From contig NZ_JACHJP010000007.1 in NCBI RefSeq assembly GCF_014203715.1, positions 248,001 to 312,000 of the forward strand: DNA of 64,000 bases. Reading direction: 5' to 3'. Below are positions 15,843-24,141 of the stretch, in pieces. The position numbers and the translations under genes are program-made. Source of the stretch: Streptosporangium saharense (GTDB lineage Bacteria; Actinomycetota; Actinomycetes; Streptosporangiales; Streptosporangiaceae). Every line of letters begins with the position of its first letter. Positions within the stretch are counted from its first letter, which is position 1. Below the pieces are notes generated by a model that worked only from the letters and a program-made list of their open reading frames with translations, did no database searches and had not been told where the DNA came from.

Positions 15843-17930
15843 ATGATCGGACGAATTCCCATCCAGGACATCCAGCCAACGGTCGAGTGCGGGCGCTACC
15901 CCGCGAAGGCGGCCGCGGGTGAGACCTTCGAGATCACCGCCGTCGTGTTCCGTGAGGGGCACGACGCGGTCGCCGCGGGTGTCGTGCTGACGAACCCCGA
16001 CGGTGTGCGTGGCCCGCTGCTGCCGATGCGTGAGCTGGCGCCGGGCACCGACCGCTGGGGCGTCGAGGTGACGTTGCCCGCAGAGGGCGAGTGGAGTTTC
16101 CGCGTCGAGGCGTGGGGCGACCCGATGGCGACCTGGCTGCACGACGCGGGCATCAAGATCCCCCGTGACCTGGACGCCGAGCTGATGTGCGAGGAGGGCG
16201 CCCGGCTCTTCGACCGAGCCGCCAAGGCCGTACGGCCTGCGGACTGCGCACCGGCGGGCCAGGAACCGAAGAAGCCGGCGGGCAAGGGTGGCAAGAAGAC
16301 GGCGTCGGCGCACGTGTGCGGGCACCGGGCCGCGTTGCAGGCGGTGGCGGCCAAGCTGCGTGACGCGGCGCTCGACCCCAGGGCCCGTTTCGTGGTGGCC
16401 CAGTTGCCGGAGACGGCGGAGCTGCTGCGGGCGCATCCCCTGCGTGAGCTGGTGACCAGGTCGCAGCGGCGGCTGGTGCGGGTCGATCGCCGCAGGGCGC
16501 TGTACGGGTCGTGGTACGAGTTCTTCCCGCGTTCCGAGGGGGCGATCGTCGAAGAGGACACAGCCCCCAAGTCCGGAAATTTCAAGACTGCTGCGAACCG
16601 GCTGCCGGCCGTCGCGAAGATGGGCTTCGACGTCGTCTACCTGCCCCCCGTCCACCCCATCGGGCACAGCTTCCGCAAGGGCCGCAACAACACGCTGACG
16701 CCCGAGCCGTACGACCCGGGCTCGCCGTGGGCGATCGGCTCCGAGGAGGGCGGCCACGACGCCATCCATCCCGACCTGGGCACCTTCGAGGACTTCGACG
16801 CCTTCGTGGCCAAGGCCCGTGAGCTGGGCATGGAGATCGCTCTCGACCTGGCCCTGCAGTGCGCCCCCGACCACCCGTGGGTCAAGGAGCACCCGGAGTG
16901 GTTCAACATCCGCGCCGACGGCTCGATCGCCTACGCGGAGAACCCGCCGAAGAAGTACCAGGACATCTACCCGCTGAACTTCGACAAGGACCCCGAGGGC
17001 ATCTACGCCGAGGTCAAGCGGGTGGTCCGGCTGTGGATGGACCACGGCGTACGGATCTTCCGGGTGGACAACCCGCACACCAAGCCGGTGGCGTTCTGGG
17101 AGCGGCTGATCGCCGACATCAACGCGACCGACCCCGACGTGCTCTTCCTCGCCGAGGCCTTCACCCGGCCGCCGATGATGCACGCGCTGGGCAAGGTCGG
17201 CTTCCACCAGTCGTACACGTACTTCACCTGGCGCAACTCCCGGCAGGAGATCGAGGAGTACTTCACCGAGCTTTCCCACGGGACGTCGAGCTTCCTCCGG
17301 CCCAACGTGTTCGTGAATACTCCGGACATTCTTCACGAATACCTCCAGCATGGGGGAGTCGCGGCATTCCGGATTAGAGCCATCATTGCGGCGATGGCCA
17401 TGCCAACGTGGGGTGTGTACGCGGGTTATGAACTTGCGGAGAATGTCCCAGTTCGCCCGGGTAGCGAAGAATACCTAGATAGTGAGAAATATCAGTACAG
17501 ACCTCGCGATTGGGTCAGTGCAGAGCGAGAGGGCCGTAGCCTGGCTCCACTGATCACGCAACTTAATTTGGTGCGAAGAGCACACCCGGCGCTCCAGGAA
17601 CTGCGTAACCTACGATTCCACAGCGTCGACAATCCGGACGTGGTCTGCTTCTCCAAGCGGCTGCCCGACGCCCACGACACGGCCACACGACGGCACGGCC
17701 TGGGCGACGTGGTCCTGACTGTCGTCAACCTCGATCCGCACCGCACCCACGAGGCGACGGTTTCGCTGGACATGCCCGCCCTGGGCCTCGACTGGAACGC
17801 CGAGTTCGTCGTGGACGACGAGCTATCCGGTGAGTCGTACCGCTGGCGGCAGTCCAACTACGTGCGTCTCGACCCTTATATCCAGTCAGCACACATCTTC
17901 ACTCTGCGTGCCACGGCGAACCAGCGGTGA
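15843..17930 (+). CDS. glgE: Alpha-1,4-glucan:maltose-1-phosphate maltosyltransferase
   Basis: A 695-residue GH13_3 enzyme that extends alpha-1,4-glucan with maltose-1-phosphate made by the maltokinase. Visible are the N-terminal beta domain, [18 protein letters not shown], the nucleophile Asp409 in [12 protein letters not shown], the acid/base Glu in [12 protein letters not shown] and the [10 protein letters not shown] region. It is slightly longer than usual because of a Lys/Gly/Ala-rich insertion at residues about 138-160 ([10 protein letters not shown]). Codon use changes sharply between about 17313 and 17635 although the protein stays typical of the family. TreS follows 43 bp downstream in the same direction. 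Confidence 0.96.
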   Translation: MIGRIPIQDIQPTVECGRYPAKAAAGETFEITAVVFREGHDAVAAGVVLTNPDGVRGPLLPMRELAPGTDRWGVEVTLPAEGEWSFRVEAWGDPMATWLHDAGIKIPRDLDAELMCEEGARLFDRAAKAVRPADCAPAGQEPKKPAGKGGKKTASAHVCGHRAALQAVAAKLRDAALDPRARFVVAQLPETAELLRAHPLRELVTRSQRRLVRVDRRRALYGSWYEFFPRSEGAIVEEDTAPKSGNFKTAANRLPAVAKMGFDVVYLPPVHPIGHSFRKGRNNTLTPEPYDPGSPWAIGSEEGGHDAIHPDLGTFEDFDAFVAKARELGMEIALDLALQCAPDHPWVKEHPEWFNIRADGSIAYAENPPKKYQDIYPLNFDKDPEGIYAEVKRVVRLWMDHGVRIFRVDNPHTKPVAFWERLIADINATDPDVLFLAEAFTRPPMMHALGKVGFHQSYTYFTWRNSRQEIEEYFTELSHGTSSFLRPNVFVNTPDILHEYLQHGGVAAFRIRAIIAAMAMPTWGVYAGYELAENVPVRPGSEEYLDSEKYQYRPRDWVSAEREGRSLAPLITQLNLVRRAHPALQELRNLRFHSVDNPDVVCFSKRLPDAHDTATRRHGLGDVVLTVVNLDPHRTHEATVSLDMPALGLDWNAEFVVDDELSGESYRWRQSNYVRLDPYIQSAHIFTLRATANQR
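17313..17635 (+). other. Tract of atypical codon use inside glgE
   Basis: Within the intact glgE reading frame, roughly half of about 107 codons end in A or T (for example AAT, ATT, GAA, AGA, CTA, CCA), while flanking codons almost always end in G or C. The encoded protein ([15 protein letters not shown] to FHSVDN) is conserved GlgE sequence. The edges are rather sharp. A recombination tract from a divergent homologue, or a DNA/RNA-level function, could explain it. Confidence 0.8.
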
Positions 17931-17973
17931 GCCGGCCGGGTACGCATACCGGCAAACAGCGGGGAGTCCACTG

Positions 17974-19677
17974 GTGAGTCAGGTACCTGAGCCAATTCCG
18001 AACACCTTCGACGAGGAGAAGCCGCGCGACCCGTACTGGTTCAAGCGCGCCGTCTTCTACGAGGTGCTCATCCGGGGTTTCGCCGACTCCAACGGAGACG
18101 GCACCGGAGACATCCGGGGTCTCATCGACCGGCTGGACTATCTCCAGTGGCTCGGAGTGGACTGCCTGTGGCTGCTGCCCCTGTACGAGTCCCCGCTGCG
18201 TGACGGCGGCTACGACATCGCGGACTTCATGAAGATCCTCCCCGAGTTCGGGGACCTCGGAGACTTCGTGAAGCTCGTGGACGAGGCCCACAAGCGCGGC
18301 ATGCGGGTCATCGCCGACCTGGTGATGAACCACACCAGCGACGCCCACCCGTGGTTCCAGGCGTCCAGGCACGACCCGCAGGGACCGTTCGGCGACTTCT
18401 ACGTCTGGAACGACGACGACGAGCTGTACAAGGACGCCCGGATCATCTTCGTCGACACCGAGACCTCGAACTGGACCTACGACCCGGTCCGTCAGCAGTA
18501 CTACTGGCACCGCTTCTTCGCCCACCAGCCGGACCTCAACTACGAGAACCCGGACGTGCAGGACGCGATGCTGGAGGTGCTGCGGTTCTGGCTCGACCTC
18601 GGCATCGACGGCTTCCGGCTCGACGCCGTGCCGTACCTCTTCGAGCAGGACGGCACCAACTGCGAGAACCTGCCCAGGACCCACTCCTACCTCAAGCGGA
18701 TCAGGGCCGAGGTGGACCGGATCTACCCGGACCGGGTGCTGCTGGCCGAGGCCAACCAGTGGCCCGCCGACGTGGTCGAGTACTTCGGCGACCCCGCGAC
18801 CGGGGGCGACGAGTGCCACATGGCCTTCCACTTCCCGCTCATGCCGCGCATCTTCATGGCCGTGCGGCGTGAGTCGCGCTACCCGATCTCGGAGATCCTG
18901 GCCCAGACGCCGAAGATCCCGGAGAACTGCCAGTGGGGCATCTTCCTGCGCAACCACGACGAGCTGACGCTGGAGATGGTCACCGACGACGAGCGTGACT
19001 ACATGTACTCCGAGTACGCCAAGGACCCCAGGATGCGGGCCAACGTGGGCATCCGCCGCCGCCTGGCCCCGCTGCTGGAGAACGACCGCAACCAGATCGA
19101 GCTGTTCACCGCGCTGCTGCTCTCGCTGCCCGGCTCGCCGGTGCTCTACTACGGCGACGAGATCGGGATGGGCGACAACATCTGGCTCGGCGACCGTGAC
19201 GGGGTGCGCACCCCCATGCAGTGGAGCCCCGACCGCAACGCCGGTTTCTCCAACTGCGACCCGGGCAGGCTGTACCTCCCGATCATCATGGACCCGATCT
19301 ACGGCTACCAGGCGATCAACGTCGAGGCGCAGCAGAAGAGCTCCGGCTCCCTGCTGCACTGGACCAAGCGCATGATCGACATCCGTAAGCGCCACCCGGT
19401 CTTCGGCCTCGGCGCCTACACCGAGCTGAACTCCTCCAACCCGAGCGTCCTGGCCTACGTGCGTGAGCTGGGCGACGACCGGATGCTGTGCGTGAACAAC
19501 CTGTCGCGCTTCCCGCAGCCGGTCGAGCTCGACCTGCGGCGTTTCGAGGGATCTGTCCCGGTCGAGACGATGGGTGGAGTTCCGTTCCCGCCGATTGGCG
19601 AACTTCCGTATCTTTTGACGCTTCCTGGGCATGGGTTCTATTGGTTCACCCTGCCACCCGCATCACAGGAGGCGTAA
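17974..19677 (+). CDS. treS: Trehalose synthase (maltose alpha-D-glucosyltransferase)
   Basis: A 567-residue GH13_16 enzyme that interconverts trehalose and maltose. Key sites are [13 protein letters not shown] (nucleophile Asp), [11 protein letters not shown] (acid/base Glu), FLRNHDEL (third Asp) and [18 protein letters not shown]. Start is GTG at 17974 with GGGGAG seven bases upstream. It lies between glgE and the maltokinase gene, the order expected for trehalose to maltose to maltose-1-phosphate to glucan. The last 100 bp (about 19550-19660) use more A/T-ending codons than the rest, just before the ribosome binding site of the next gene. Confidence 0.96.
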   Translation: MSQVPEPIPNTFDEEKPRDPYWFKRAVFYEVLIRGFADSNGDGTGDIRGLIDRLDYLQWLGVDCLWLLPLYESPLRDGGYDIADFMKILPEFGDLGDFVKLVDEAHKRGMRVIADLVMNHTSDAHPWFQASRHDPQGPFGDFYVWNDDDELYKDARIIFVDTETSNWTYDPVRQQYYWHRFFAHQPDLNYENPDVQDAMLEVLRFWLDLGIDGFRLDAVPYLFEQDGTNCENLPRTHSYLKRIRAEVDRIYPDRVLLAEANQWPADVVEYFGDPATGGDECHMAFHFPLMPRIFMAVRRESRYPISEILAQTPKIPENCQWGIFLRNHDELTLEMVTDDERDYMYSEYAKDPRMRANVGIRRRLAPLLENDRNQIELFTALLLSLPGSPVLYYGDEIGMGDNIWLGDRDGVRTPMQWSPDRNAGFSNCDPGRLYLPIIMDPIYGYQAINVEAQQKSSGSLLHWTKRMIDIRKRHPVFGLGAYTELNSSNPSVLAYVRELGDDRMLCVNNLSRFPQPVELDLRRFEGSVPVETMGGVPFPPIGELPYLLTLPGHGFYWFTLPPASQEA

Positions 19678-19681
19678 GACC

Positions 19682-20989
19682 GTGTTGACGGAGCTCCTTT
19701 CCGGCTGGATCACCCATCAGCGATGGTTCGCCGGTAAGGGGCGCCCGATAGACGAGCTCGGCGTCGAGTCCGACGTCGAGCTGAGCCCCGGCCTCCGCCA
19801 CCTGATCATCGCGGTGCGCCAGGCCGGGGAGCGCGACCGCTACCAGCTCCTGCTCGGCACCGACGGCGACACCTCAGGCCGCTACAGCCACGCCAAGATA
19901 GGCGGCGACTACTACGACGCCGTCTACAACCCCGACCTCACCGGGGCCCTGCTCACCGGAATGGCCGAGGGACGCGACCTCGGACCCCTACGCTTCCGCC
20001 ACCTCGACGGCGTCTCGATCGACACCTCCCTGCGCAGCCTGGTCCTCGGCGCCGAGCAGTCGAACACCTCCCTGGTGTACGGCGAGACCTACATCTGCAA
20101 GCTCTTCCGCCGTCTCATCCCCGGGACCAACCCCGAGCTTGAGATCGTCACCGCCCTCGCCCGGCACGGCGCCGGGCACATCGCGCAGCCGTACGGGTGG
20201 ATCGAGACCGACCTCGACGGCGAGACGACCACGCTGGCGATGACGCAGGAGTTCCTGGCGACCGCAAACGACGGCTGGTCGCTGGCCCTGGCCAGCGTCC
20301 GCGACCTGTACGCCTCGCTCGACCCCCTGGCCTCACACGCGGGGGGCGACTTCAGCTCCGAGGCCTACCGGCTGGGTGTGGCGACCGCCGAGGTCCACCA
20401 CGAGCTGGCCGCCGCCTTCCCCACCGACGTGATGGAGTCCCAGGACGTCAAGCAGCTCGTCGAGGACCAGCGTCGCCGCCTGGCCCAGGCGGTCACCGAG
20501 GTGCCCGCGCTGGCCGAGCACGCCCGGGTGGTCGAGGACGCCTACCAGCGGATGGCCGACGTGGTCTCCGAGATGCCCGTCCAGCGCGTCCACGGCGACT
20601 ACCACCTCGGCCAGGTGATGCGCACGACGACCGACTGGGTAGTCCTCGACTTCGAGGGTGAGCCGGGCCAGCCGCTGGCCGAGCGCCGCGCGCTGTCGTC
20701 TCCCCTGCGCGACGTGGCCGGGATGCTGCGCTCCTTCGAGTACGCGGCCCGCCACCTGCTCGCCGACAACCCGAACGCCGCGGCGCTGCTCCCCAGGGCC
20801 GCCGACTGGGCCACGCTGAACCGCTCGGCCTTCCTGGACGGCTACGCCGCGGGCGGCGGCAGGCTGCACCCCCAGGACACCGTCCTGCTGCGCGCCCTCG
20901 AACTGAGCAAGGCCGTCTACGAGGTCGGCTACGAGGCCCGCAACCGCCCCACCTGGCTTCCCATCCCCATGGCCGCCTTCGAACGCTGA
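19682..20989 (+). CDS. mak: Maltokinase
   Basis: A 435-residue Pep2-type kinase that phosphorylates maltose to maltose-1-phosphate with ATP. The N-terminus has the typical cap start (LLSGWITHQRWFAGKGR), and the C-terminal lobe the aminoglycoside-phosphotransferase motif VHGDYHLGQVM with VVLDFEGEPGQP for metal binding. Start is GTG at 19682; AGGAGG lies at 19667-19672, inside the end of treS, and only 4 bp separate the genes. It is not fused to TreS here. It should feed GlgE two genes upstream. Confidence 0.95.
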   Translation: MLTELLSGWITHQRWFAGKGRPIDELGVESDVELSPGLRHLIIAVRQAGERDRYQLLLGTDGDTSGRYSHAKIGGDYYDAVYNPDLTGALLTGMAEGRDLGPLRFRHLDGVSIDTSLRSLVLGAEQSNTSLVYGETYICKLFRRLIPGTNPELEIVTALARHGAGHIAQPYGWIETDLDGETTTLAMTQEFLATANDGWSLALASVRDLYASLDPLASHAGGDFSSEAYRLGVATAEVHHELAAAFPTDVMESQDVKQLVEDQRRRLAQAVTEVPALAEHARVVEDAYQRMADVVSEMPVQRVHGDYHLGQVMRTTTDWVVLDFEGEPGQPLAERRALSSPLRDVAGMLRSFEYAARHLLADNPNAAALLPRAADWATLNRSAFLDGYAAGGGRLHPQDTVLLRALELSKAVYEVGYEARNRPTWLPIPMAAFER

Positions 20990-21028
20990 GCCCCACCGCG
21001 AAAGCGTGAAAGGTACATCCATCCTAAA

Positions 21029-21045
21029 TACCAATTAAACAGGTA
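21029..21045. promoter_or_regulatory. Possible operator upstream of the sulfur operon
   Basis: An A/T-rich inverted repeat TACC-N9-GGTA with flanking AAATACC and GGTAGGAAA lies 43 bp before the cysteine leader peptide in an otherwise GC-rich region. The shape suits a dimeric regulator or the -35/-10 area of the sulfur promoter. The regulator is unknown. Confidence 0.4.
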
Positions 21046-21087
21046 GGAAAACTTGTAAATCTGAGGGGCCGTGCGTAGCCTGATCAC

Positions 21088-21165
21088 ATGATGCGCAGTG
21101 CCTGGCTGATCCGGCGAGGCCACATCGACTTCTGCCGGGTGGCGAGCGCCCTCTGTCCTGTCTGA
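21088..21165 (+). CDS. Cysteine leader peptide (putative attenuator) of the sulfur operon
   Basis: A 25-codon ORF starting with ATG ATG and containing RRGHIDFCRVASALC. It closely follows the H-I-D-x-C-R-V-x-S-x-L-C pattern of short leader peptides found before sulfur and cysteine genes in many actinomycetes (recalled from the family, not searched here). Two cysteine codons near the end could stall the ribosome when Cys-tRNA is scarce. It lies 65 bp before the substrate-binding protein gene, so it likely controls the transporter and cysteine synthase genes downstream. Confidence 0.75.
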   Translation: MMRSAWLIRRGHIDFCRVASALCPV

Positions 21166-21230
21166 CCGCCGTTCCTGTCACCTTCCCCCACGTGAGAGCG
21201 CCGACAGTACGAGCACAAAAGGACAGCGAG

Positions 21231-22274
21231 ATGTCAGAGACCCCCGAAACCCAGGACGAACATCCCTTCTCCCGCCGTTCCCTGCTCGTAGGCGGCGGGG
21301 TCGCGGCGGCGACCGTCGTCGGTGGCGGGCTGCTGGCCGTCTGGACCTCCTCCAGCGGTTCAAGGACCGCCCCCCGCGCCGCCGCGGGCAGAACCATCAA
21401 GATCGGGTACGGCGGAGGCGTCTGCGAGGCCCCGCTCTACGCCGCCCACGCCCAGGGCATCTTCGCCAAGCACGGTCTCAACGTGGAGATCGTCAAGACC
21501 GGTGCCGACGAGATCAAGGACGCCGTCGGGGCGGGGAAGATCGACGCCGCCCCCGGCATCCTGTTCAGCTGGCTCAAGCCGATCGAGCAGGGCGTCGACG
21601 CCAAGCTGGCCGCCGGGCTGCACGAGGGCTGCCTGCGCCTGATCGTGCCCAAGGACGGCTCCATCACCTCGGCCGCCCAACTGAAGGGCAAGACGATCGG
21701 GGTCGCCGCCATCGGCGACTCGGCCATGTCGTTCTTCTCCCTCGACCTGCTCGACGCGGGACTGCACCCGTCCGAAGACGTCGAGTGGCGGGTCTTCCCC
21801 GGTGACCAGCTCGGCCAGGTGCTCGCCTCCGGCGAGGTGCAGGCGGTCGCCGCCTCCGATCCCAACGCCCTGCTCCCGACCCTCAGGGGCGAGGGGATCG
21901 AGCTCACCAACAACCGCAAGGGGCCCAACGCCCAGCACTACTGCTGCGCGGTCGCCGTCAACGGGCGGCTGCTGCGCGAGGACCCCGAGACCGCGCGCAA
22001 GCTCGTGACGGCCTGGGCGGAGGGCAGCCGCTGGGTCGGCAACAACATCACTGCCACGGCCAGGCTTGAGGTGGACAAGAAGTACGTGGCGGCCGACCAG
22101 GCGACGATCGAGACGCTGCTGCGCACCTACGCCTTCGACCCGTCGGCCAAGGGCCTGAAGGGGGAGCTCGGGCCAAGCGTCGAGAAGTTCAAGGGAACCG
22201 GCTATCTGGACAAGAAGACGGACGTGGCCAAGCTCGCCGAGAAGGCGTACGCGGACCTGGGACTCTCGTTCTGA
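21231..22274 (+). CDS. ABC transporter substrate-binding protein, sulfonate/nitrate/taurine type
   Basis: A 347-residue NMT1/SsuA-like binding protein. A twin-arginine-like leader (SRRSLLVGGGVAAATVV) precedes the mature part, which has KIGYGGGVCEAPLYAAHAQG and the SsuA/TauA pattern of a GIFAKHGLNVEIV stretch, then LKGKTIGVAAIGDSA. Family members bind alkanesulfonates, taurine, nitrate or similar anions outside the cell. AAAGGA lies before the ATG. The cysteine leader peptide upstream and the cysteine synthase at the end of the operon favour an organosulfur ligand over nitrate (inference). Confidence 0.88.
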   Translation: MSETPETQDEHPFSRRSLLVGGGVAAATVVGGGLLAVWTSSSGSRTAPRAAAGRTIKIGYGGGVCEAPLYAAHAQGIFAKHGLNVEIVKTGADEIKDAVGAGKIDAAPGILFSWLKPIEQGVDAKLAAGLHEGCLRLIVPKDGSITSAAQLKGKTIGVAAIGDSAMSFFSLDLLDAGLHPSEDVEWRVFPGDQLGQVLASGEVQAVAASDPNALLPTLRGEGIELTNNRKGPNAQHYCCAVAVNGRLLREDPETARKLVTAWAEGSRWVGNNITATARLEVDKKYVAADQATIETLLRTYAFDPSAKGLKGELGPSVEKFKGTGYLDKKTDVAKLAEKAYADLGLSF

Positions 22275-23308
22275 TGACGGCCTCGGCGATCGGCGACGTC
22301 GAGCGGGCCGGGCACTCCGGCGGCTCCGGCGGCTCTACGGCGGGGCCGTACGGGAAGGGCGGGCGGGGTGTCGGGTTCCGGCCGCCGGTCGCCGCCTACT
22401 TCGCGGTGCTCGTGTGGGCGGTGGCCGCGGCGCTGACCCTCCTGCTCCCTGACCGGCAGGACGTGCCGTACACCTCGGCCCTGGGGGTCGTCGCGGCGCT
22501 GGTGGCCCTTGCGGTGCTGGTCCTCGCGCTGGTCGCGCGGGTGGCGGAACGGATCAGGCACTGGGGTCCCTGGCTCGCGGCCTCCGGCTACTGGTTCGTG
22601 TTCTGGGAGGTCTCGACCGCGAAGACCGACCGGCTCAGCGTGCCGTACTTCACCTCCCCGCAGGGGTTGTGGGAGGCCATGTGGAACGACCACGACCTGC
22701 TGGTCAGCAGTTTCCTCAACTCGCTGCGGCTGCTGGTGATCGGCTTCACCCTGGGGGCCGTGGCCGGGGTGCTGACCGGCATCTCGATGGCGTGGTGGCG
22801 CAGGACCGACTACTGGGTGCACCCGATCCTGATGAGCCTGGGCCCGGTGCCCGCCACGGCGTGGCTGCCGCTGATCCTGGTGATCTTCCCGAGCACCTAC
22901 AGCGGCAGCGTCTTCATGATGACCATCGCCGTGTGGTTCCCGGTGACGGTGCTGACACGCTCGGGGATCTCCGGGGTCGGGCGGGCCTACTACGACGTCG
23001 CCCAGACCCTCGGCGCGGGCAGCGGCTACCTGGTGTGGCGCGTCGCCGTACCCGCCGCGCTGCCGCAGATCTTCGTCGGGCTGTTCATGGGGCTCGGCTC
23101 GTCGTTCATCACGCTGGTGGTCGCCGAGATGCTGGGGGTGAAGGACGGCCTCGGCTGGTACATCCAGTGGACCAAGGGCTGGGCCGCCTATCCCCGGATG
23201 TACGGGGCCATCGTCCTGATGATCGTGCTGTGCGCGGGCGCGATGACCGTGCTGTTCAAACTCCGCAGCCGGGCGCTGCGCTGGCAGAAGGACCTGGTCA
23301 GGTGGTAG
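22274..23308 (+). CDS. ABC transporter permease, sulfonate/nitrate/taurine type
   Basis: A 344-residue membrane protein. After a Gly/Ser-rich start, three N-terminal helices and then the conserved BPD_transp_1 core follow, with the EAA-like loop YYDVAQTLGAGSGYLVWRVAVPAALPQIF and the helix FVGLFMGLGSSFITLVVAEML. The ATG overlaps the upstream TGA by one base. It forms the channel for the binding protein upstream and the ATPase downstream. The extra N-terminal helices make it longer than a usual SsuC (about 260 residues). Confidence 0.88.
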   Translation: MTASAIGDVERAGHSGGSGGSTAGPYGKGGRGVGFRPPVAAYFAVLVWAVAAALTLLLPDRQDVPYTSALGVVAALVALAVLVLALVARVAERIRHWGPWLAASGYWFVFWEVSTAKTDRLSVPYFTSPQGLWEAMWNDHDLLVSSFLNSLRLLVIGFTLGAVAGVLTGISMAWWRRTDYWVHPILMSLGPVPATAWLPLILVIFPSTYSGSVFMMTIAVWFPVTVLTRSGISGVGRAYYDVAQTLGAGSGYLVWRVAVPAALPQIFVGLFMGLGSSFITLVVAEMLGVKDGLGWYIQWTKGWAAYPRMYGAIVLMIVLCAGAMTVLFKLRSRALRWQKDLVRW

Positions 23309-24141
23309 GGAACTCGGTGAACGGGGCGGGCGGGACGAACGGGAGCACGGCGGGCGGCGAGGTCGCGGGCCGTACGGTGACCGTCGGCGGGGTGCGCGTC
23401 GCGGGGGTCACCCACGAGTACGCCCTGCACGGCAGGCCGCTGCCGGTGCTCGACGACCTGACGCTGACGATCGGCTCCGGGGAGTTCACCGCCGTGGTCG
23501 GCCCGAGCGGCAGCGGCAAGTCGACGCTGTTACGGCTGCTCGCGGGCCTTGAGACCCCCACCAGGGGCCGGTTGTTCGTTGACGGCAGGCCCATCCAGGG
23601 TCCCCATCCGAGCAGGGCGCTGGTGTTCCAGGACCCGACCCTGTTCCCCTGGCGTACGGTCCGCCGCAACGTCGAGGTCGGCCCGCAGGCCAGGGGGAAG
23701 CTGGGTGAGCAGCGCGACCGGGTCGGCGAGACGCTCGAACTGGTCGGGCTCTCCGCGTTCGCCGACGCCTATCCCAGCCAGTTGTCCGGCGGCATGGCGC
23801 AGCGCGCCGCCCTGGCCCGCGCGCTGGTGAACGAGCCCGAACTGCTGCTGCTCGACGAGCCGCTCGGCAGGCTCGACGCGCTGACCCGTCTCGCGATGCA
23901 GCGCGAACTGCTGAACCTCTGGCTCGCCAGGCGGTTCACCGCGATCCTCGTCACCCACGACGTGGACGAGGCCTTACGGCTCGCCGACCGGGTGATCGTG
24001 CTGTCCGACCGCCCCGCGCGGGTCCTCGCCGACGTCCCGGTCACCGCGCCCCGGCCCCGGCTGACCGACGAGGCGGAGCTGCGGGTGCAACGCCGTCACA
24101 TCCTGGACCTCCTCGGCGCGGGCGCTGACGCATGGACGTGA
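23302..24141 (+). CDS. ABC transporter ATP-binding protein, sulfonate/nitrate/taurine type
   Basis: About 279 residues with Walker A GPSGSGKST, the Q-loop region FQDPTLFPWRTVRRNV, signature LSGGMAQRAALARAL, Walker B LLLLDEPLG and switch THDVDEA. The LFPW..V stretch is typical of SsuB/TauB/NrtD. Start GTG at 23302 (overlapping the permease gene) or GTG at 23317. Two leucine codons are TTA (23530-23532 and 23974-23976), a codon that is rare in these genomes and read by the bldA tRNA, so translation may be developmentally limited. The gene overlaps the cysteine synthase gene by 10 bp. Confidence 0.9.
   Translation: MVGNSVNGAGGTNGSTAGGEVAGRTVTVGGVRVAGVTHEYALHGRPLPVLDDLTLTIGSGEFTAVVGPSGSGKSTLLRLLAGLETPTRGRLFVDGRPIQGPHPSRALVFQDPTLFPWRTVRRNVEVGPQARGKLGEQRDRVGETLELVGLSAFADAYPSQLSGGMAQRAALARALVNEPELLLLDEPLGRLDALTRLAMQRELLNLWLARRFTAILVTHDVDEALRLADRVIVLSDRPARVLADVPVTAPRPRLTDEAELRVQRRHILDLLGAGADAWT

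Noticed and set aside
15828-17351. Minus-strand frame of 507 codons across glgE
   Set aside because: Antisense shadow of a recognised enzyme. It would also cross the divergent promoter end.
21231-24141. Nitrate transporter
   Set aside because: The family includes nitrate importers, but the cysteine leader and the cysteine synthase in the same operon favour a sulfur compound.
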